Of a DNA stretch of 64,000 nt, positions 23,966 to 36,749 are shown piece by piece. The position numbers and the translations under genes were made by a program. How positions within the stretch are numbered: position 1 is the stretch's first letter; every line of letters starts with the position of its first letter. The notes beneath the pieces were generated by a model, which was not told the origin of the DNA, ran no database searches, and worked only from the letters and a program-made list of their open reading frames with translations. The stretch comes from Sciurus carolinensis (lineage: Eukaryota > Chordata > Mammalia > Rodentia > Sciuridae), in contig NC_062220.1 of NCBI RefSeq assembly GCF_902686445.1, forward strand, positions 107,990,643-108,054,642, written 5' to 3'.

Positions 23966-24971
23966 CGAGACCTATGGCTATGGAAGGCTAACTCTTTTGG
24001 CCCAAGTGAACTGAGACCGTATGTGTGAAGTGCAACCTTAGCATAAGAGTTGGTCACCATCATGGTAACACCTGCTGCTGGGTATGCTCCATCTACTCAG
24101 GCACTGTTGGAGCTGTGAGCAGGATGGCAGGGCTCTCACTTGCAGATCTGGTGTTCTGGTGATCAGGATGGACAACAGACAAGTAAACCAGGGAGCAAGA
24201 CGACTGCAGCAAGAGACAAGGTCCAGGAAGAGCACAGAATGGCCTGAGGCTGCTGAGATGAGGGGCCCGCAGGCATGGGAAGGCCCAGGAAGACCTCATC
24301 AAGGATGACACGTCCATCTTGAGGACTCTCAGGAGAGTGCCCAGGCAGGGACCAGTTGAAGGTGTGGTGTACAGAGCAGGGACAGGCCTCCAGAGTCTTG
24401 TAGACAGCCAGAGTGTGTTTTTCCACAAAGCTTTGCCATGGAAAACAGACCAGGCAAGATGTGACCCTCTTTTCCTAAGGCAAAGATCTTAGTTTGCTGC
24501 CATTCTAACTGATGGACAATGGTGCCTCTACCCAGGAACCAAAGTTACATCCTTCAATTTATTTCCTCTCCCACAAATTGAAGTGGTGGGATCGAGTGGT
24601 CTGTCAGATTTCTTCTCTCACTCATATTTTATGGTTCTGTGGATCCATTATTACCCAAGAAAGCTTGAAGATAATAGAAGTTCCCCAAGATGTGATCTGT
24701 CATTCACTCACTAATTCACACCTTGTGCTACATCAGGCCCCAAGATAGCCCTGACACAGGCACCATGCTTGCTGCAGGAAGAGATTTAGAAAGGAATAAG
24801 AAAAATGATCTGCCATCAGGAGGTGCTATGTCTCAGGAAGAGATAAATATGCAACTGCCCTTGTAGGTAGATTAATATTAGCATAAAAATGTGCTGGAGG
24901 GAGTTGGCGTAGGTTGCTCTTACACATTTTACTTGACCAGGATCTTAAATGATCCTTAAAAAAATTAAACT

Positions 24972-25337
24972 AAAAGATGTATTCTTTTAATGTGGTGCAA
25001 CAATGGTTGGCTCCTTCTGAAAGTACTCAGATGAACAGAAGTGGTGACAACAAGCAAGCAACCTTATTCCTGACCTCAAAAGAATGTTTTCATGGTAGTT
25101 GTCTCTCCATCACGCAGAGACAGGATTCCTGGGTCTTGGCTGGCCGTGGCTCTTGTCCATCCTCCTGTAACCATGCATCACATTAAATGTGATGATATTT
25201 ATGTATATTACATTTCTTTAATTGGAGAAAGTATGATATTATTCCTCCTTGAGTAAGGACGAATAAAAGTGTGTTTCAACAGTTAATATAATAAATGAAT
25301 AGCAAATTTATATTTTTTGAAAAGATGTATTCTTTTA
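24972..25337. mobile_element. Unidentified insertion flanked by an 18-bp direct repeat
   Basis: AAAAGATGTATTCTTTTA occurs at 24972-24989 and again at 25320-25337, bracketing 330 nt. The enclosed sequence ends AT-rich with AATAAA-type signals (for example at 25262), as in a retrocopied transcript, but there is no clear poly(A) tail. Positions 25097-25179 inside it are 95% identical to the opposite strand of 25534-25616. I do not recognise the source. Confidence 0.5.
25097..25179 (+). repeat. Left arm of 83-bp inverted repeat
   Basis: Matches the reverse complement of 25534-25616 over 83 nt without gaps, with 4 mismatches. Begins AGTTGTCTCTCCATCACGCA. Confidence 0.85.
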
Positions 25338-25533
25338 GAAATCCTTAAAATTTCAACAGGTAGGCAACACAGGTACTAGGAAGGGCATTTCTGGCTGAAA
25401 TGAAGTTACATGGAAAGGGAAATAACAGTTCTGAGTGGTTGAAGACAATTGAGAAGAGGTATTGAAGGAGACTAGATGGGAATAGGAGGGGCACGAGCCT
25501 TGGTACCCATGGGGCTGTACCAGGCAGACTCAG

Positions 25534-25616
25534 GATGCATGGTTACGGGAGGATGGACAAGACCCACGGCCAGCCAAGACCCAGGGATCCTGTCTCTGCA
25601 TGATGGAGAGACAACT
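25534..25616 (-). repeat. Right arm of 83-bp inverted repeat
   Basis: Partner of 25097-25179; the arms are separated by 354 nt. This arm lies outside the direct-repeat-flanked insertion. Confidence 0.85.
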
Positions 25617-26150
25617 GGAATGTGGAGAAGACTGAAAGTGACTAGTGCTGTCAGGAGTCCATGGCAGGTACCCTGCATTTAGGGATTACACAGACTTGCC
25701 TGGAGGTGGGTTTCTGTGCTGCATGTGTGAACCTTGACATTTAAAGATAATATTTCTAATGACGCTGTTTTTGAGAGCATAGAGAAAATTGAGAGCATTT
25801 GCAAATAATTGCAGTATCCAGATATAAGTACTGTTAACATTTCGAAATTTTCCACCCCATGCACTTTGGTGTTGCTGAGGTCATTCTTCTAATTATCCGA
25901 TTTTACCTTTGAATGGAGCTTAGCTTTCAGGGAAATCTGGATTTTCAACCCCTAGGCACCCCCTCAGAGCCCTGGTGTACTAACTCATGATTTGTCATTT
26001 GACTGTGGCCTATAAACAGGGTAGTAATTGTATAGAACATGCTGTTTTATGTTTTGTAGGAATTCTGCTGCCTGGTAGAAAAGCTTTTTATGAGAACACA
26101 TGGAGGCATCTCTCTGTTTCAGGGAAAGCTCTGTCCTCACCCTAAATCAC

Positions 26151-26526
26151 TGCTATGGTCTCACAGGAATAGTAATTCCCCAAGGTCTATGTGTAAAGCC
26201 TTTGTCCTCAGGGTAGCACTGTAAGGGAGTTCTGTGGGCCTTTAAGAGGTGGAGACTTAAGGGAGGCCCTTAGGTTATTGGGGGGTGTGTGACCTCAACG
26301 GGGAGTATGGCAATCTGCCAGTCCTCTCTCTCTGCTTTCTGGCTTATGATGTGGGCACTATGTCATGTGCTCCCACCACAATGTGCTTCCCTTCTCTGAG
26401 GTCCAAAATGATGAAGCCATCCGATCTTGGACTTGAACCTCCAGAACTGTGAACTAAATAAACCTTTTCTCTTTTTTAAGTGAATTGCCTCAGATGTTTT
26501 GTTTTAGTCACACAAAGCTAACAACA
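26151..26526 (+). mobile_element. MaLR (MST/THE-like) solo LTR
   Basis: TGCTATGGTCTCACAGGAAT start, CTCCAGAACTGTGAACTAAA near the end, and ...CTAACAACA end. Flanks ATCAC (26146-26150) and GTCAC (26527-26531) look like a 5-bp target duplication with one change. Confidence 0.7.
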
Positions 26527-27166
26527 GTCACCATGATGTGAATACTTCATTGTTTCCCTCTCTGCCCTGGTCTCTGGGGAAACCTATGGCCAAAATGGAG
26601 GGCACCCCAGCAGCTGTGCATTCCCTGCTGTGACCTCCAGGAGCAATCTCTGTTCACCCTGTGTGGCTTGAAAACTGCCTGCTCATCATCTTCCTCACTG
26701 GATTATGTGGGCACTGGGTCTTTGTCACCACTTCTGTCACCAGTGTTTGGCACAGACAGTGGGTCAATCATCAAAAAAGTGGCATGCACATTGGTGTACT
26801 GAACCTGCCCATGGCTTTGTCACATTTTTTCTTTACTCTCCTCCCCTGCTGAATCTTCTTCATTTACTTTCTTCCTCCCTCTTAGTATTGGTGGAAGGCA
26901 TGAAAATTCATTTTTTGGAAAGACATTAAAGCAATCATTATGTAAGGGTATTTCCTCATTTGTGGGAAGTATCTGTACCTACACTGAAGTCCCCTGGCTT
27001 CACCACTGGTTAGATGCCGCTTCTGCCCCAATCCTGAGCAGTGCTGGCTCCATGGATGGGTTAAAGACTCGTAGGATACTCCAGCACAAGAAAGAGCTGT
27101 GAGGGGCAAGTACAGGTACACACAGCACCCAACCACTCCAGGGATCTCCCTAGACTTTAACAGTCA

Positions 27167-27499
<333 letters not shown>

Positions 27500-29493
27500 T
27501 CACTCCAGCACAGCATGCATAGCTCCTAGCACTAGAGAGAGGAGGGGAGAGAAAGAAAATAAATAGTAGGTTTTGTTCCTGGTTCCTGGCACACAGCTCC
27601 TAAAATCCTTTGAATCTCCACATTGGTAAGAGTTTGGTAGTGAGATGACTGGCAGCTGGGGATCTTAGATAGTTTCAGATGGGGACTTCTTGCCAGAAAG
27701 TCTATGGCATAACTGACTCAGGTTGGAACTTTCAGTCCACTCTTCAGTCCCTGGGAAGAAAGATGAGCTGCAGACTGGAGTTGGTCAGCGATTTAATCAG
27801 TCATGGCTAAGTAAGGAAAGCTCCATGAAAAACTCCCAAAGATCAGAGGTTTGAGAGTTTCTGGGTTGACTGGCATTTTTAGGTGCTATCTTTCCAGAGA
27901 GGATGTAGAAGCTCCAAACCCGGCCCTCTTCCCCGCCTGGCTCTACATCTTGCCCTGCACATTTCTTCATTACCTGTTCATTTGTAACCTTTATAATAAA
28001 CCTGTCAACAAAACTAGAATACTTTCTTGAGTTCTGAGTTGTTCTAGCAAATTATCCAACTTGGAGTGGGGGACTGTGAGAACACCCAGCATCAAAACTA
28101 TGTTGGAGAGAAGTGTGCTAATTTAGGGATCTGGTTCTTGAGACTGGTATCTGAAATTGAGGCACTCTTGTGGGACTGAATCCTTAAACCCATTGGATCT
28201 GTTGCAGACAAAATAGGATTGATTTCTAGAATACCCAGCTGATGTCTGCAGAGTTGGAGAACTGGTATCAGGAACAAAAAAAGGATCCTAGTTGTATTTA
28301 CTCCTCGGTGACTCCTGGGTCCAGCATGGCACTTGGCCTCTGTTGGTGTCAGTGACCGCACACTGGATGAATGCTGAGAGATGCCCAGTGCTGTGCATGT
28401 GGACATCCACCTGTCTGCTCTGTGGAGCACTTGCAGCAATCACCACTCTGGAAAACTTGGGTCCAACTCTCACTGGGACTGGGATCTAAAGGGTAATTAT
28501 GCTAATTGCTGCTCCACTTCATTTGGCAGTGGAGACGACATCTCAAAGCCATTTTGTGGTAAATAAAGTATCCTAGGCACAAACTGGAGAAGAAATGTCA
28601 ATCCTGATCGTAGTTTTGGGCTTGAAAACAAATACAGTGTGAGAGTCCCTGAGAGAGACAATCCAGTGAGCATGAAATAGGATGCCCAGATGAGACTTAA
28701 CAGTGAGGAGATGGGAGAGAAAGAAGTTAGATTTACTTATGGAAGATAATTGAGGCTTTGTTTCTATAAAGGGTTAAAAGACAGACCATGTCAGTGGGCA
28801 ATCATAAGCTGTCTAGTGTGTTTTCTCTCTTTGGTCTATGGAACACAGTCTGTTTTACCAAATGTTATGTGTGTGCACATAGGCATTTTGCTATATTATG
28901 AGCCTTTACAGGAGCCCCTGGCGGGTTTTCTTTGGGTCTCTCTGTATTAGGGGAAGCTCTGAGCCCAACCTTAAAGAACAGGGATAAAGAGAGAGAAAAA
29001 GGGGTACAAATATCTACAGCCATCCTTCTCTTCTCCATGAAGACCAGAATTCTCTTCCTAATGACTCCAAGAATGATCTTTGAACTCATTATTTTTTAAT
29101 TGAAAAATATTATGCAGGCTTAAAGTATTACAATAGGCAGGAAGAACAATCTCTCCATCCCTTGATTATGAAATAAAACTTGACTTTTAAGTAAAAGAAA
29201 TTCTTCCTGTTGTTCCCTCCCCTCAGCTCCTTCCTCTCTGGGGTCCATGACAGAGGCCACAAGCTTGAATTTGGGTTTACCTTGCCCACATTATTTTACA
29301 AAATCTTCTGAACATATCCCTAAATAATCTATAGTATTGTTTTGTTTCTAAATATACTGTGACAACTTAAGGTGATTATATATGAATGTCATCCTTCTCT
29401 GTATTTTTCTACAACTTTCTTTTTCTCATAAAAATACATTGAGTTTCACACTCATTCATACTTGCAATCATTCACTTCTTTTTCCCCCTTCCC

Positions 29494-29704
29494 TTCTGGG
29501 GAACCAAACCCAGGGTCTCTCTTACTCTCCTATCTCCTATGTGAGGTAAGTTCTCTATCGCTTTTTTTTTTTTTTTTTTTTTTTTGGTGGGGTGGGGTTG
29601 TGGACAGGGTCTCATTAAATTGCTCAGGCTGGCTTCAAACTTGTGATCCTTCTGCTTCATCTTTGCAAGTAGCTGAGATGACAGGTGCGTACCACCACAC
29701 CTGC
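29494..29704 (-). mobile_element. B1-ID fusion SINE
   Basis: GGGGAACCAAACCCAGGGTC, T24 run, GGGTCTCATTAAATTGCTCA, GGCTGGCTTCAAACTTGTGA, TCCTTCTGC, ACCACCACACCTG. Reverse complement of a B1-type SINE with ID tail. Confidence 0.8.
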
Positions 29705-30927
29705 AGGTTCCTTCCCTCTTACTACCTAATTGGATTTCATTGTACAAAGATATTCCAGTTCATTCATTCTCCTGTTGTTTCCCATTTGTTAGTAAACAAG
29801 GTATGCTGCTGTGAGCATTTCCAGCACATCTTTACTGCATTTATAGGTTCTTCATCTCTTCATGGAAATGGCACAGGGTATTCTTAAGGTTGTAGGATTA
29901 TACTGGACAAATAGCACCAAATTAGTCTCCACAATTGTTGTGCATGTACTATTTCCTCTGGTGCCGTGTCCTGACCAATATATCATTTGGAAAGACTTTA
30001 TTTCCAAAAATCCATAGTGTTTCATGGTGCTTAATTTGCATTGCTGATAATTCATGAGGTTGTTCAACTTTACATTCACTAAGAAGCCATATCTAGAGTT
30101 TCATATTTGGTGAGGAAATTTTTGTTCCTATTTTTGTGTGATTGCTTGTCTCTGTCATAATGGACTGTAACTATTAGGAATACTAATTTGCATACTTGTG
30201 GGCCTGCTCCAGATTCTCTTGGGGTCTGATCTCCATGCCACACCTGTCTTCTACAAGATCAGCTCAATCAGTGTTGCTTTATATGCTTTGACACTTGGTG
30301 TGGCAAAATCTCCACCATATTTTCTTCCCAATTTTCTTAACTATTCTTGGCCCATATAAATATTTTGGCAGTTGAGATATTTATAAAAATAAATATTAAG
30401 GTTTCCTATCCATGCATATAACATATCACTCTATTCTGTTAGAACTTCTTTGATGAATTCCAAAAATCATAGCATTTTTGTCATAAAAATCTGAATAGAT
30501 TTTGATGTATTTATTTATAATAACCTCATATATTTTCTTACTAATATGAAGAGGATTTTTAAATTACATGTGCTGTTAATTGTAGATACAAAAAATGCAA
30601 CCTTAAAAAAGTTATTTTACCTAGAAATTTTTCTGTGTTCTCTTATTGATGACAAAGCCTTGAAGATTCTCTTTATTTCAGTCCTTTTTATAATAATGAG
30701 AGTTTTGTATCTTCCATTCCTTATACTTTCACTTCTTTAACTTTTCTTACTATGCAGGTTAGGAAAGCACAATGTTGAACAGAAATGATAATTATGGGAT
30801 CTTTTTTTCCCCTCTAATTTTAAAAGAGTACTTCTAATGTTTCACCATTAAGAATAGGTTTACTATAGATCTTTACTAAATATTTTATCAGTTTAACTTC
30901 TCTTCCTGCTTTTTTTTTTTCTTTTTC

Positions 30928-31001
30928 AGTGCTGGGGATTGAACCCAGAGCCTTGTGCTTGCAAGGCAAGCACTCTACCAACTGAGCTATCTCCCCAGCC
31001 C
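30928..31001 (-). mobile_element. ID SINE, near consensus
   Basis: GTGCTGGGGATTGAACCCAG, GCTTGCAAGGCAAGCACTCT, ACCAACTGAGCTATCTCCCC. An almost intact ID element on the minus strand with a T-rich (A-tail) stretch on the plus-strand left. Confidence 0.9.
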
Positions 31002-31687
31002 CCTGTACCTGCTTTACTGAGACTTTTTGTCTTGCCTGGGTGTTGAATTTTATCTAATGTTTTTTGTGTGACTAATGTGTTGATAACTTTGTTTCTCCTT
31101 CAGCATTAACAGGGTGAATGACATTTCCAAACTTAATATTAAACCACCCTGGCATATCTGGAATAAACACAATCTGGTCATGCAATACTATTTTTTAATC
31201 ACTGTTTATTGCTGACATTTGACTTTGAATTTTAACTTTTAAGTTGGTGAGTTTGTTCCATAGTTTTTCTTTATCAGTTTCTCACCTGGTTTTAGAATCA
31301 ACGAAAAATCCCCTCCATGACATAGTGACACTTGCTGTTCTCTGTGAATCACATTTGAGATTGGACTGAAACCTCCTCTGACAGTTGATTAGAATACTTC
31401 TGGTTTAAAGAATATGGATATTTCTGCTGTATGAACATTTTATTGGAACTTTGTAAGATTACTTGTGTTTTTGTTATTCTTGAGTCAGTTTTGATAAAAG
31501 TATTTTTGTAATTATGTGTACTTATGGGTAATTATTGGCAAGATGTTATTCATAAGTACTCCCTCATAATTTTTGGAAATCTCTAAAGTATCTATAAGTA
31601 AGTATGTACAGTTACATACTATAGTGAAGACCTTTTTATTTTCTACAGCAGTTTATCAGGGACTTCTCCTTTTATTTTAATTATTTT

Positions 31688-31720
31688 GTGGTGCTGGGGA
31701 TTGAACCCAGGACCTCTAAT
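31688..31720 (-). mobile_element. ID SINE fragment
   Basis: GTGGTGCTGGGGATTGAACC then CAGGACCTC; only the 3' side of the element is present. Confidence 0.7.
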
Positions 31721-32080
31721 TTCTACAGGCAGTTGCATGACACAAGTTTTATTTCATCTTTATTTTTGCTTGGTTCCTGGTACTTCAATTTCCCATATTT
31801 TATTCATTGACCCATTTCTAATGGGTCTATAATGGTCTCCTCTTCAATATTTAGGTAGCGACTTTGAGTTTCCTTGTAGCATGTAACAAATACCATAAAG
31901 AGAATAAATTTTACTTCAATAAATAAATATGTGTGTTCATATATCCCCACACAGAAAAATTGCTTTTATGGCATCAGAGTCATCTCACACTTCATGGGCC
32001 TTTCTCTGTCACCAGATTGTTGAGGACTGAGGCGATGGCCTTTGTTTTGGGTCAGAAGTATAGCCTCTTAACTTTTCTTG

Positions 32081-32275
32081 TTGTGCTAGGCATGCATCTG
32101 TAATCCCAGAAGTTCAGGAGTCTTGAGACAGGAGGATTGCAAGTTCAAGGTCAGCCTCTGCAATTTAGCAAAGCCCTAAGCAATTTAGTGAGACCCTGTC
32201 TCAAAATAAAAAGGCTGGGGACATAACTCAGTGATAAAGTGCTTTGGGGTTCAATCCCTAGTACCCCCGCAAAAG
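32081..32275 (+). mobile_element. B1-ID fusion SINE
   Basis: GCATGCATCTGTAATCCCAG, GACAGGAGGATTGCAAGTTC, GTGAGACCCTGTCTCAAAAT, then GGCTGGGGACATAACTCAGT and GGGGTTCAATCCCTAGTACC. Confidence 0.88.
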
Positions 32276-33655
32276 TCTACAACAGTAAGCACAGCAATCA
32301 AAAAGATATATAGAAAACCTTCCACTAATGGTTCTAAAACAAGTTCTAGAATCAAGCCCTACCATGACTGAAGTGATTTAAACTGTTTCAAAGTAACTGA
32401 ATTGGGAGGAGGAAGAGGGGAGGAGGAATCTCCTATGTAATAGAAGTGTACAAACACTATAAAACAATTTGTGATAAAATTTAATTTGGGGAATCAGATC
32501 TCTTAAAAACATATAGATAATATATATCTTGGGGGTATGTGGAAGTCGAGCCTGTCTTTGAAAAAGTATTTGATATTAAAGGGATATTAAGCTCTGAGCA
32601 GAGTAGTTCACATTTACATATAAAAGATTCAAAATATCAAATGAACAGTAAAACGCTTATGAACAGAGTAATGAATTCATTAGGAAATGTATTTACTGTG
32701 CTTGTAATGATTGCCAATTTTAGAAACTTCAATTATCTTGTCCATTTCAATATTTAAAGAATAGGAGCAAAGTGTTTATGTTAAATTATGGACTAACCAT
32801 TGGTAAAATTTCATTAAACAAAAGAATGACATTTTTTATTTTTTAAAGGAAATAAAAAAGCCAATGCAAGTGATAAAAAGTCCATTTATATGTGAGCTTG
32901 CTGTATTAGTGAAATCTTAAAAAAATCTGTAGAAAAAATTCACAATTTAAGATTGTTGGCTCTGAATCCTGATTCTTACAAGCATCCTTATTCATCTGTG
33001 CTCTATTGTGTTATAGTAGCTCACACTATGGAAACAATCTCTTAGACTAGCAAGATATTTATTTTTTATTCCATGTATAACCAGGACACTAAAAGAAACC
33101 TCTGAATAAATTCTCAGACTTCGTTCTCCCCAGTCCCTGTTGCCACCTTGCAAAACACCATCTGCCTTTATACACTCTACAGACAGGTGGTGGGGACCAG
33201 CCTGGACTGAGCATGCTCAGCAGATCTGACTTCTTTGCTGGGTGGATGAAGAGAAGGGGATGCTCTACATCTTTTGCCATTATTTGGCTGTACCTCCTGG
33301 GCTAAAACTGAGGGCTATTTTCAGAATTCAGATAGAAAACAAAATCAATAACAGCTTGACTAAAAGTGTAAATGGAAGGGGAGCCTGGTTTTGGTTCATT
33401 CACATAAAACAACCCTCATTCTTCAACTTCATTTGTATCCATAAAGAATGGTCAAAACATCATTTGTGTGTTTGTAAAATGAGAATCCCTTTGCAGGCAT
33501 GTACTTAAAGTTTGCCTGCCTTGAGATACAGAATTCTATCTTTCTAAAAATTAGATTATAAATTTTTTTTTCACCCCTGTTGCCATTAAGCATTGCATCT
33601 GTGACTCCAGCTCTAACAGGGGTAACCACATGCCCTTTGAGAATGGATTAAACAT

Positions 33656-33775
33656 TTTTTTTCTTTTTTGAGAAGCCCAGGTTAGTCTCAAACTCCTGGA
33701 CTCAAATGATCCTCTGACCTCAGACACCACCCTCAACCCTGTAGTTGCGACTACAAGTATCATTATTTTCAGCTG
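33656..33775 (-). mobile_element. B1-like SINE, diverged
   Basis: TTTTTGAGAAGCCCAGGTTA, GTCTCAAACTCCTGGACTCA, AATGATCCTCTGACCTCAG. Antisense 7SL-derived SINE. Confidence 0.6.
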
Positions 33776-33784
33776 ATTAAAAAT

Positions 33785-33925
33785 CTTGAATTCCAGTTTC
33801 CTCATCTATAAAGTAGGAATAATAATTGCTGCCCCAGGAAGCTGCTGAGAGGATTAGAGGAGCTGATGCACCGGAAAGGGAAGTGCTATATAAATAGCAG
33901 GTACTGTTCAGAATGCACTGTTACT
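33785..33925 (+). repeat. MIR-like SINE
   Basis: CAGTTTCCTCATCTATAAAG, GAGAGGATTAGAGGAGCTGA and GTGCTATATAAATAGCAGGT match the MIR 3' half. Confidence 0.65.
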
Positions 33926-34449
33926 GCAATAAATGTCAGAATCAGGTTCCCTTCCTGGAGGGTTTAGGTGCATCACTTTGCCAGTTACAGGAAGGACCTG
34001 GAGGAGAGCAGGGGAATTCTCTCCAGGAAGTCAGAGAACTTAGGCTTGTATTCTGATTCTTTGTAGAATTCTGATGCTGTGATTTAACTTGGCTTAGCAC
34101 TTCTTCAAAACAGAAGTATTTTGTGAGTAATTGTTAATCTTTCAAGTGTGTTCTCCAGGAGCCTCACACTCACATATACAGGGAAAGGTTTACAGCTTGA
34201 TTGTGGCAGGCCAATCAGACTGTGCCAAATTGGAAAACAGGTGCCCTCCCAGGGCTACTCAGCTCCAGATCACTGTGACTATGAAAATGACACTTTAAAG
34301 AGCTCTCTTTATTTATAGGACTATTAAAAAGTTGCATGTTTATTTTTAAACAATGAATTTTTAAAATATGTGTAGCTTATTCAAAATAAATTTAAATTCA
34401 TGTGAACCAAACAAAAAGATCTGTAAGGTTTTCAGCTGATCTGAATTGA

Positions 34450-34760
34450 GTGTTATGTTTTTTTTACCTCAGTGACTTTGCATGTTCTGCACTCACTCCC
34501 TCTTGCTCTTTCCCCACACAGCTCTCTGGTCAAATTTCCCTTCATCAAAGAAACTTCTCCAGACCTCCCTATCACAATCACACAATGAATAAAAGAGCTA
34601 ATCCACAGTTTCTCCTGCAGGCCCTTCCCTTATTTCCCATCTAAATCTCCCTCTTCTTATCTTTCCAAGCCCCTCCCTTCACATCTTCCTAATCACCTGG
34701 CTCATAACCTGAATTGGTCTGTAAATTATTTTATCATTTCTTAATTTACTTCAGTTATAT
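34450..34760. repeat. L2-like LINE fragment
   Basis: C/T-rich with CTCTGGTCAAATTTCCCTTC, AGAAACTTCTCCAGACCTCC and GGTCTGTAAATTATTTTATC, resembling diverged L2. Assignment is by eye. Confidence 0.45.
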
Positions 34761-34880
34761 TTTATATTCTGGAAAATCTATCCCATGGATCCTAAAGTGT
34801 AAAACTAATATTGCTCCAATTTTAATTCCATAATGATCAAAAATCAAATGCCCTTTCAACGAAGTTGTGACCTTTTCCCC

Positions 34881-35654
34881 TAGCTATGGTCTGAAAGCTT
34901 TGTGTCTCCCCAAAATTATATGTTGAAACCATTTCCCCTAAGGTGAGGATCTTAGGAGGTAGGGTCTTGGGAGGTGATTACCTCATAAGGATGGAGCCCT
35001 CAGGAATGGGTTTAGTGCCTGTTAAGGGTTAGATGTGAAGTGTTCCCCAAAAGTTCATGTGTGAGACAATACAAGAATATTCAGAGGTGAAATGATTAGA
35101 TTATAGAGTTGTGACTTAATCAGTGCATTGATCCACTGATGCAGATTAGCTGGGTGGTAACAGTAGGCAGGTAGATATGACTGGGGATATGACTTTGGGG
35201 TTTACATTTTGTCCCTGCTGAATGGAGTGCTCTCTTTGCTTCCTGGAAGCTATTTCCTAAACTGCTTTCCTCCACCACACCCCTCTGCCATGATGTTCTG
35301 CCTCGCCTTGGGCCAAGAACTGGACTGGACTGAACCTCTGAAACATGAGCCAAAATAAACTTTTCCTCCTCTAAGATTTTCTTATCAGATGTATTAGTCA
35401 CAGTTATGCGCTAAGCTGGCCAAAATGGTGCCCTTATAAGAGACCCCAGAAAGCTTCCTCACCCCTTTCACTAGGTGAAGAGATAGCAAAAAATGTTGTC
35501 ATCTATGAAGTGGGCCCTCAAACAACATTAAATCTGCCAGAGCCTTGATCAAAATCAAGTCTTTCTAGCTTCCAGAACTGTGAGAAATAAATTTCTTGTT
35601 TATAAGTCACCTATCTATGGTATTTGATTATAGTAGCCCAAATGGAATAAGACA
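34881..35654 (+). mobile_element. MaLR (MST-like) LTR split by a younger LTR
   Basis: Left half 34881-35019 (GCTATGGTCTGAAAGC ... GGGTTTAGTGCC) and right half from 35428 (GTGCCCTTATAAGAGACCCC ... CTTCCAGAACTGTGAGAAAT ... AATGGAATAAGACA) form one LTR once the insertion is excluded. Confidence 0.75.
35020..35427 (+). mobile_element. Solo LTR nested in an older MaLR LTR
   Basis: Begins TGTTAAGGGTTAGATGTGAA, is flanked by GTGCC on both sides (35015-35019, 35428-35432), and carries CCAAAATAAACTTTTCCTCC near the end. Same family as 16475-16794; that copy keeps the more usual CA end. Confidence 0.78.
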
Positions 35655-35674
35655 CTGGGTATTATTTATCAGTG

Positions 35675-35994
35675 TTTCCCAAATGCCTATTAATCCAGGT
35701 CCCTAGTCATGGCAGTATTGGGAAGTGATAGAACCTATAAGAGATTGGGCCTAATTGGAAGTCTTCAAAGGGATATGCATATTCAACTCTTTGCTATCTA
35801 TCTCTCTTTTGTGTCCTAACCATGAGGTAAGTGGTTTACTCTACCACATACTGCTTCACCACAGGCCTGAAAGCAACTGGACCAATCCATCATGGACTGC
35901 AGCTTCTGAAACCATAAGCCAAAATAAACCTTTCTTCTTCTTAAATTGAATATCTCATTCATTTTCTTATAGTAATGGAAATCTGACTAAGACA
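35675..35994 (+). mobile_element. MaLR-type LTR, diverged
   Basis: Contains ATGGACTGCAGCTTCTGAAA, CCATAAGCCAAAATAAACC and ends ATCTGACTAAGACA, the 3' landmarks of rodent MaLR LTRs. Confidence 0.6.
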
Positions 35995-36384
35995 ATACCT
36001 CTCATTGTTTTGGATTTGAACTGGGCCACTCCTAATTCAGACACTGTCCTTCTGGCTTCACCTGCAGTATAAATCCCAGAGTGGGGACTAGACAGGTGTG
36101 CATAGGGCTATAGCACAAGCAATAAGACCATCACAGAAAAGGCAATGTGAAAAGTATTTATCATGAAATGGAAAATACAATTTCTTTGGTGATAAGAACA
36201 ATGAGGAAAAAATAGAAAAGTGTATGTTTAGGTATAGTGAGACCAAAAGAAACATAAGAAACAATCAAATAAATGAAGCAGAAAGTAGTTGGTATAATTC
36301 AGATTATAGGGTTTAAACTAAACTGATCAAGTTTAAATCTCTAGATATCAATCTTGGTGCTTTAGTCATTTCTTATAAGCACTA

Positions 36385-36749
36385 TTAAGGTCTCCCCAAA
36401 TTCACCTGTTGAAACTCTAAGCCCCAGGACTTCCAAATGTAATTGTATTTGGAGATAGGGCCTTTAGGAGTTAATTAAGTTGAATGAGGCTGTATGGATG
36501 GGCCCTAATCTAATATGACAGTGTCCTTATAAGAAGAAAAGATTAGGATACAGACATTCAGAGGGCCAACAATGTGAGCACATAAGAAGAGACGCTATCT
36601 ACAAGCCAAGGAGAGAGACCTCAGAGAAACCAGCCCTGTAGACACCTTTATCTTATACTTCCACCTTCCAGGTCTGAGAGAAGGTATCTCTGCCATGTAA
36701 GTTGTACATGTGATACTTTGTTATGACAGGCCTGGCAAACTAATACAAG
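36385..36749 (+). mobile_element. MLT1-like MaLR LTR
   Basis: CACCTGTTGAAACTCTAAGC, ATTTGGAGATAGGGCCTTTA, GGGCCCTAATCTAATATGAC, CCAAGGAGAGAGACCTCAGA and GCCTGGCAAACTAATACAAG in MLT1 order. Confidence 0.8.

Larger units (their letters stand above)
29090..31990 (-). mobile_element. Old L1, antisense, broken by SINEs
   Basis: T-rich plus strand with L1 antisense landmarks: GCTTAATTTGCATTGCTGAT near 30030, CTTGCCTGGGTGTTGAATTT near 31030, AACCACCCTGGCATATCTGG near 31145. Diverged, frames broken. Interrupted by SINEs at 29.5, 30.9 and 31.7 kb. Confidence 0.6.

Noticed and set aside
24093..24428. 111-codon minus-strand frame in DDC intron 11
   Set aside because: GC-richer stretch open in three frames, next to a MER2 element; no recognisable protein family or splice-bounded conservation.
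29462..29887. 141-codon plus-strand frame with a phenylalanine run
   Set aside because: Read-through of an antisense SINE with its T24 run plus L1 sequence.
30928..31001. Possible tRNA gene (A and B box, GGTTCAA-type loop)
   Set aside because: It is an ID SINE: the anticodon arm does not fold as a tRNA and the same sequence recurs throughout the window with A tails.
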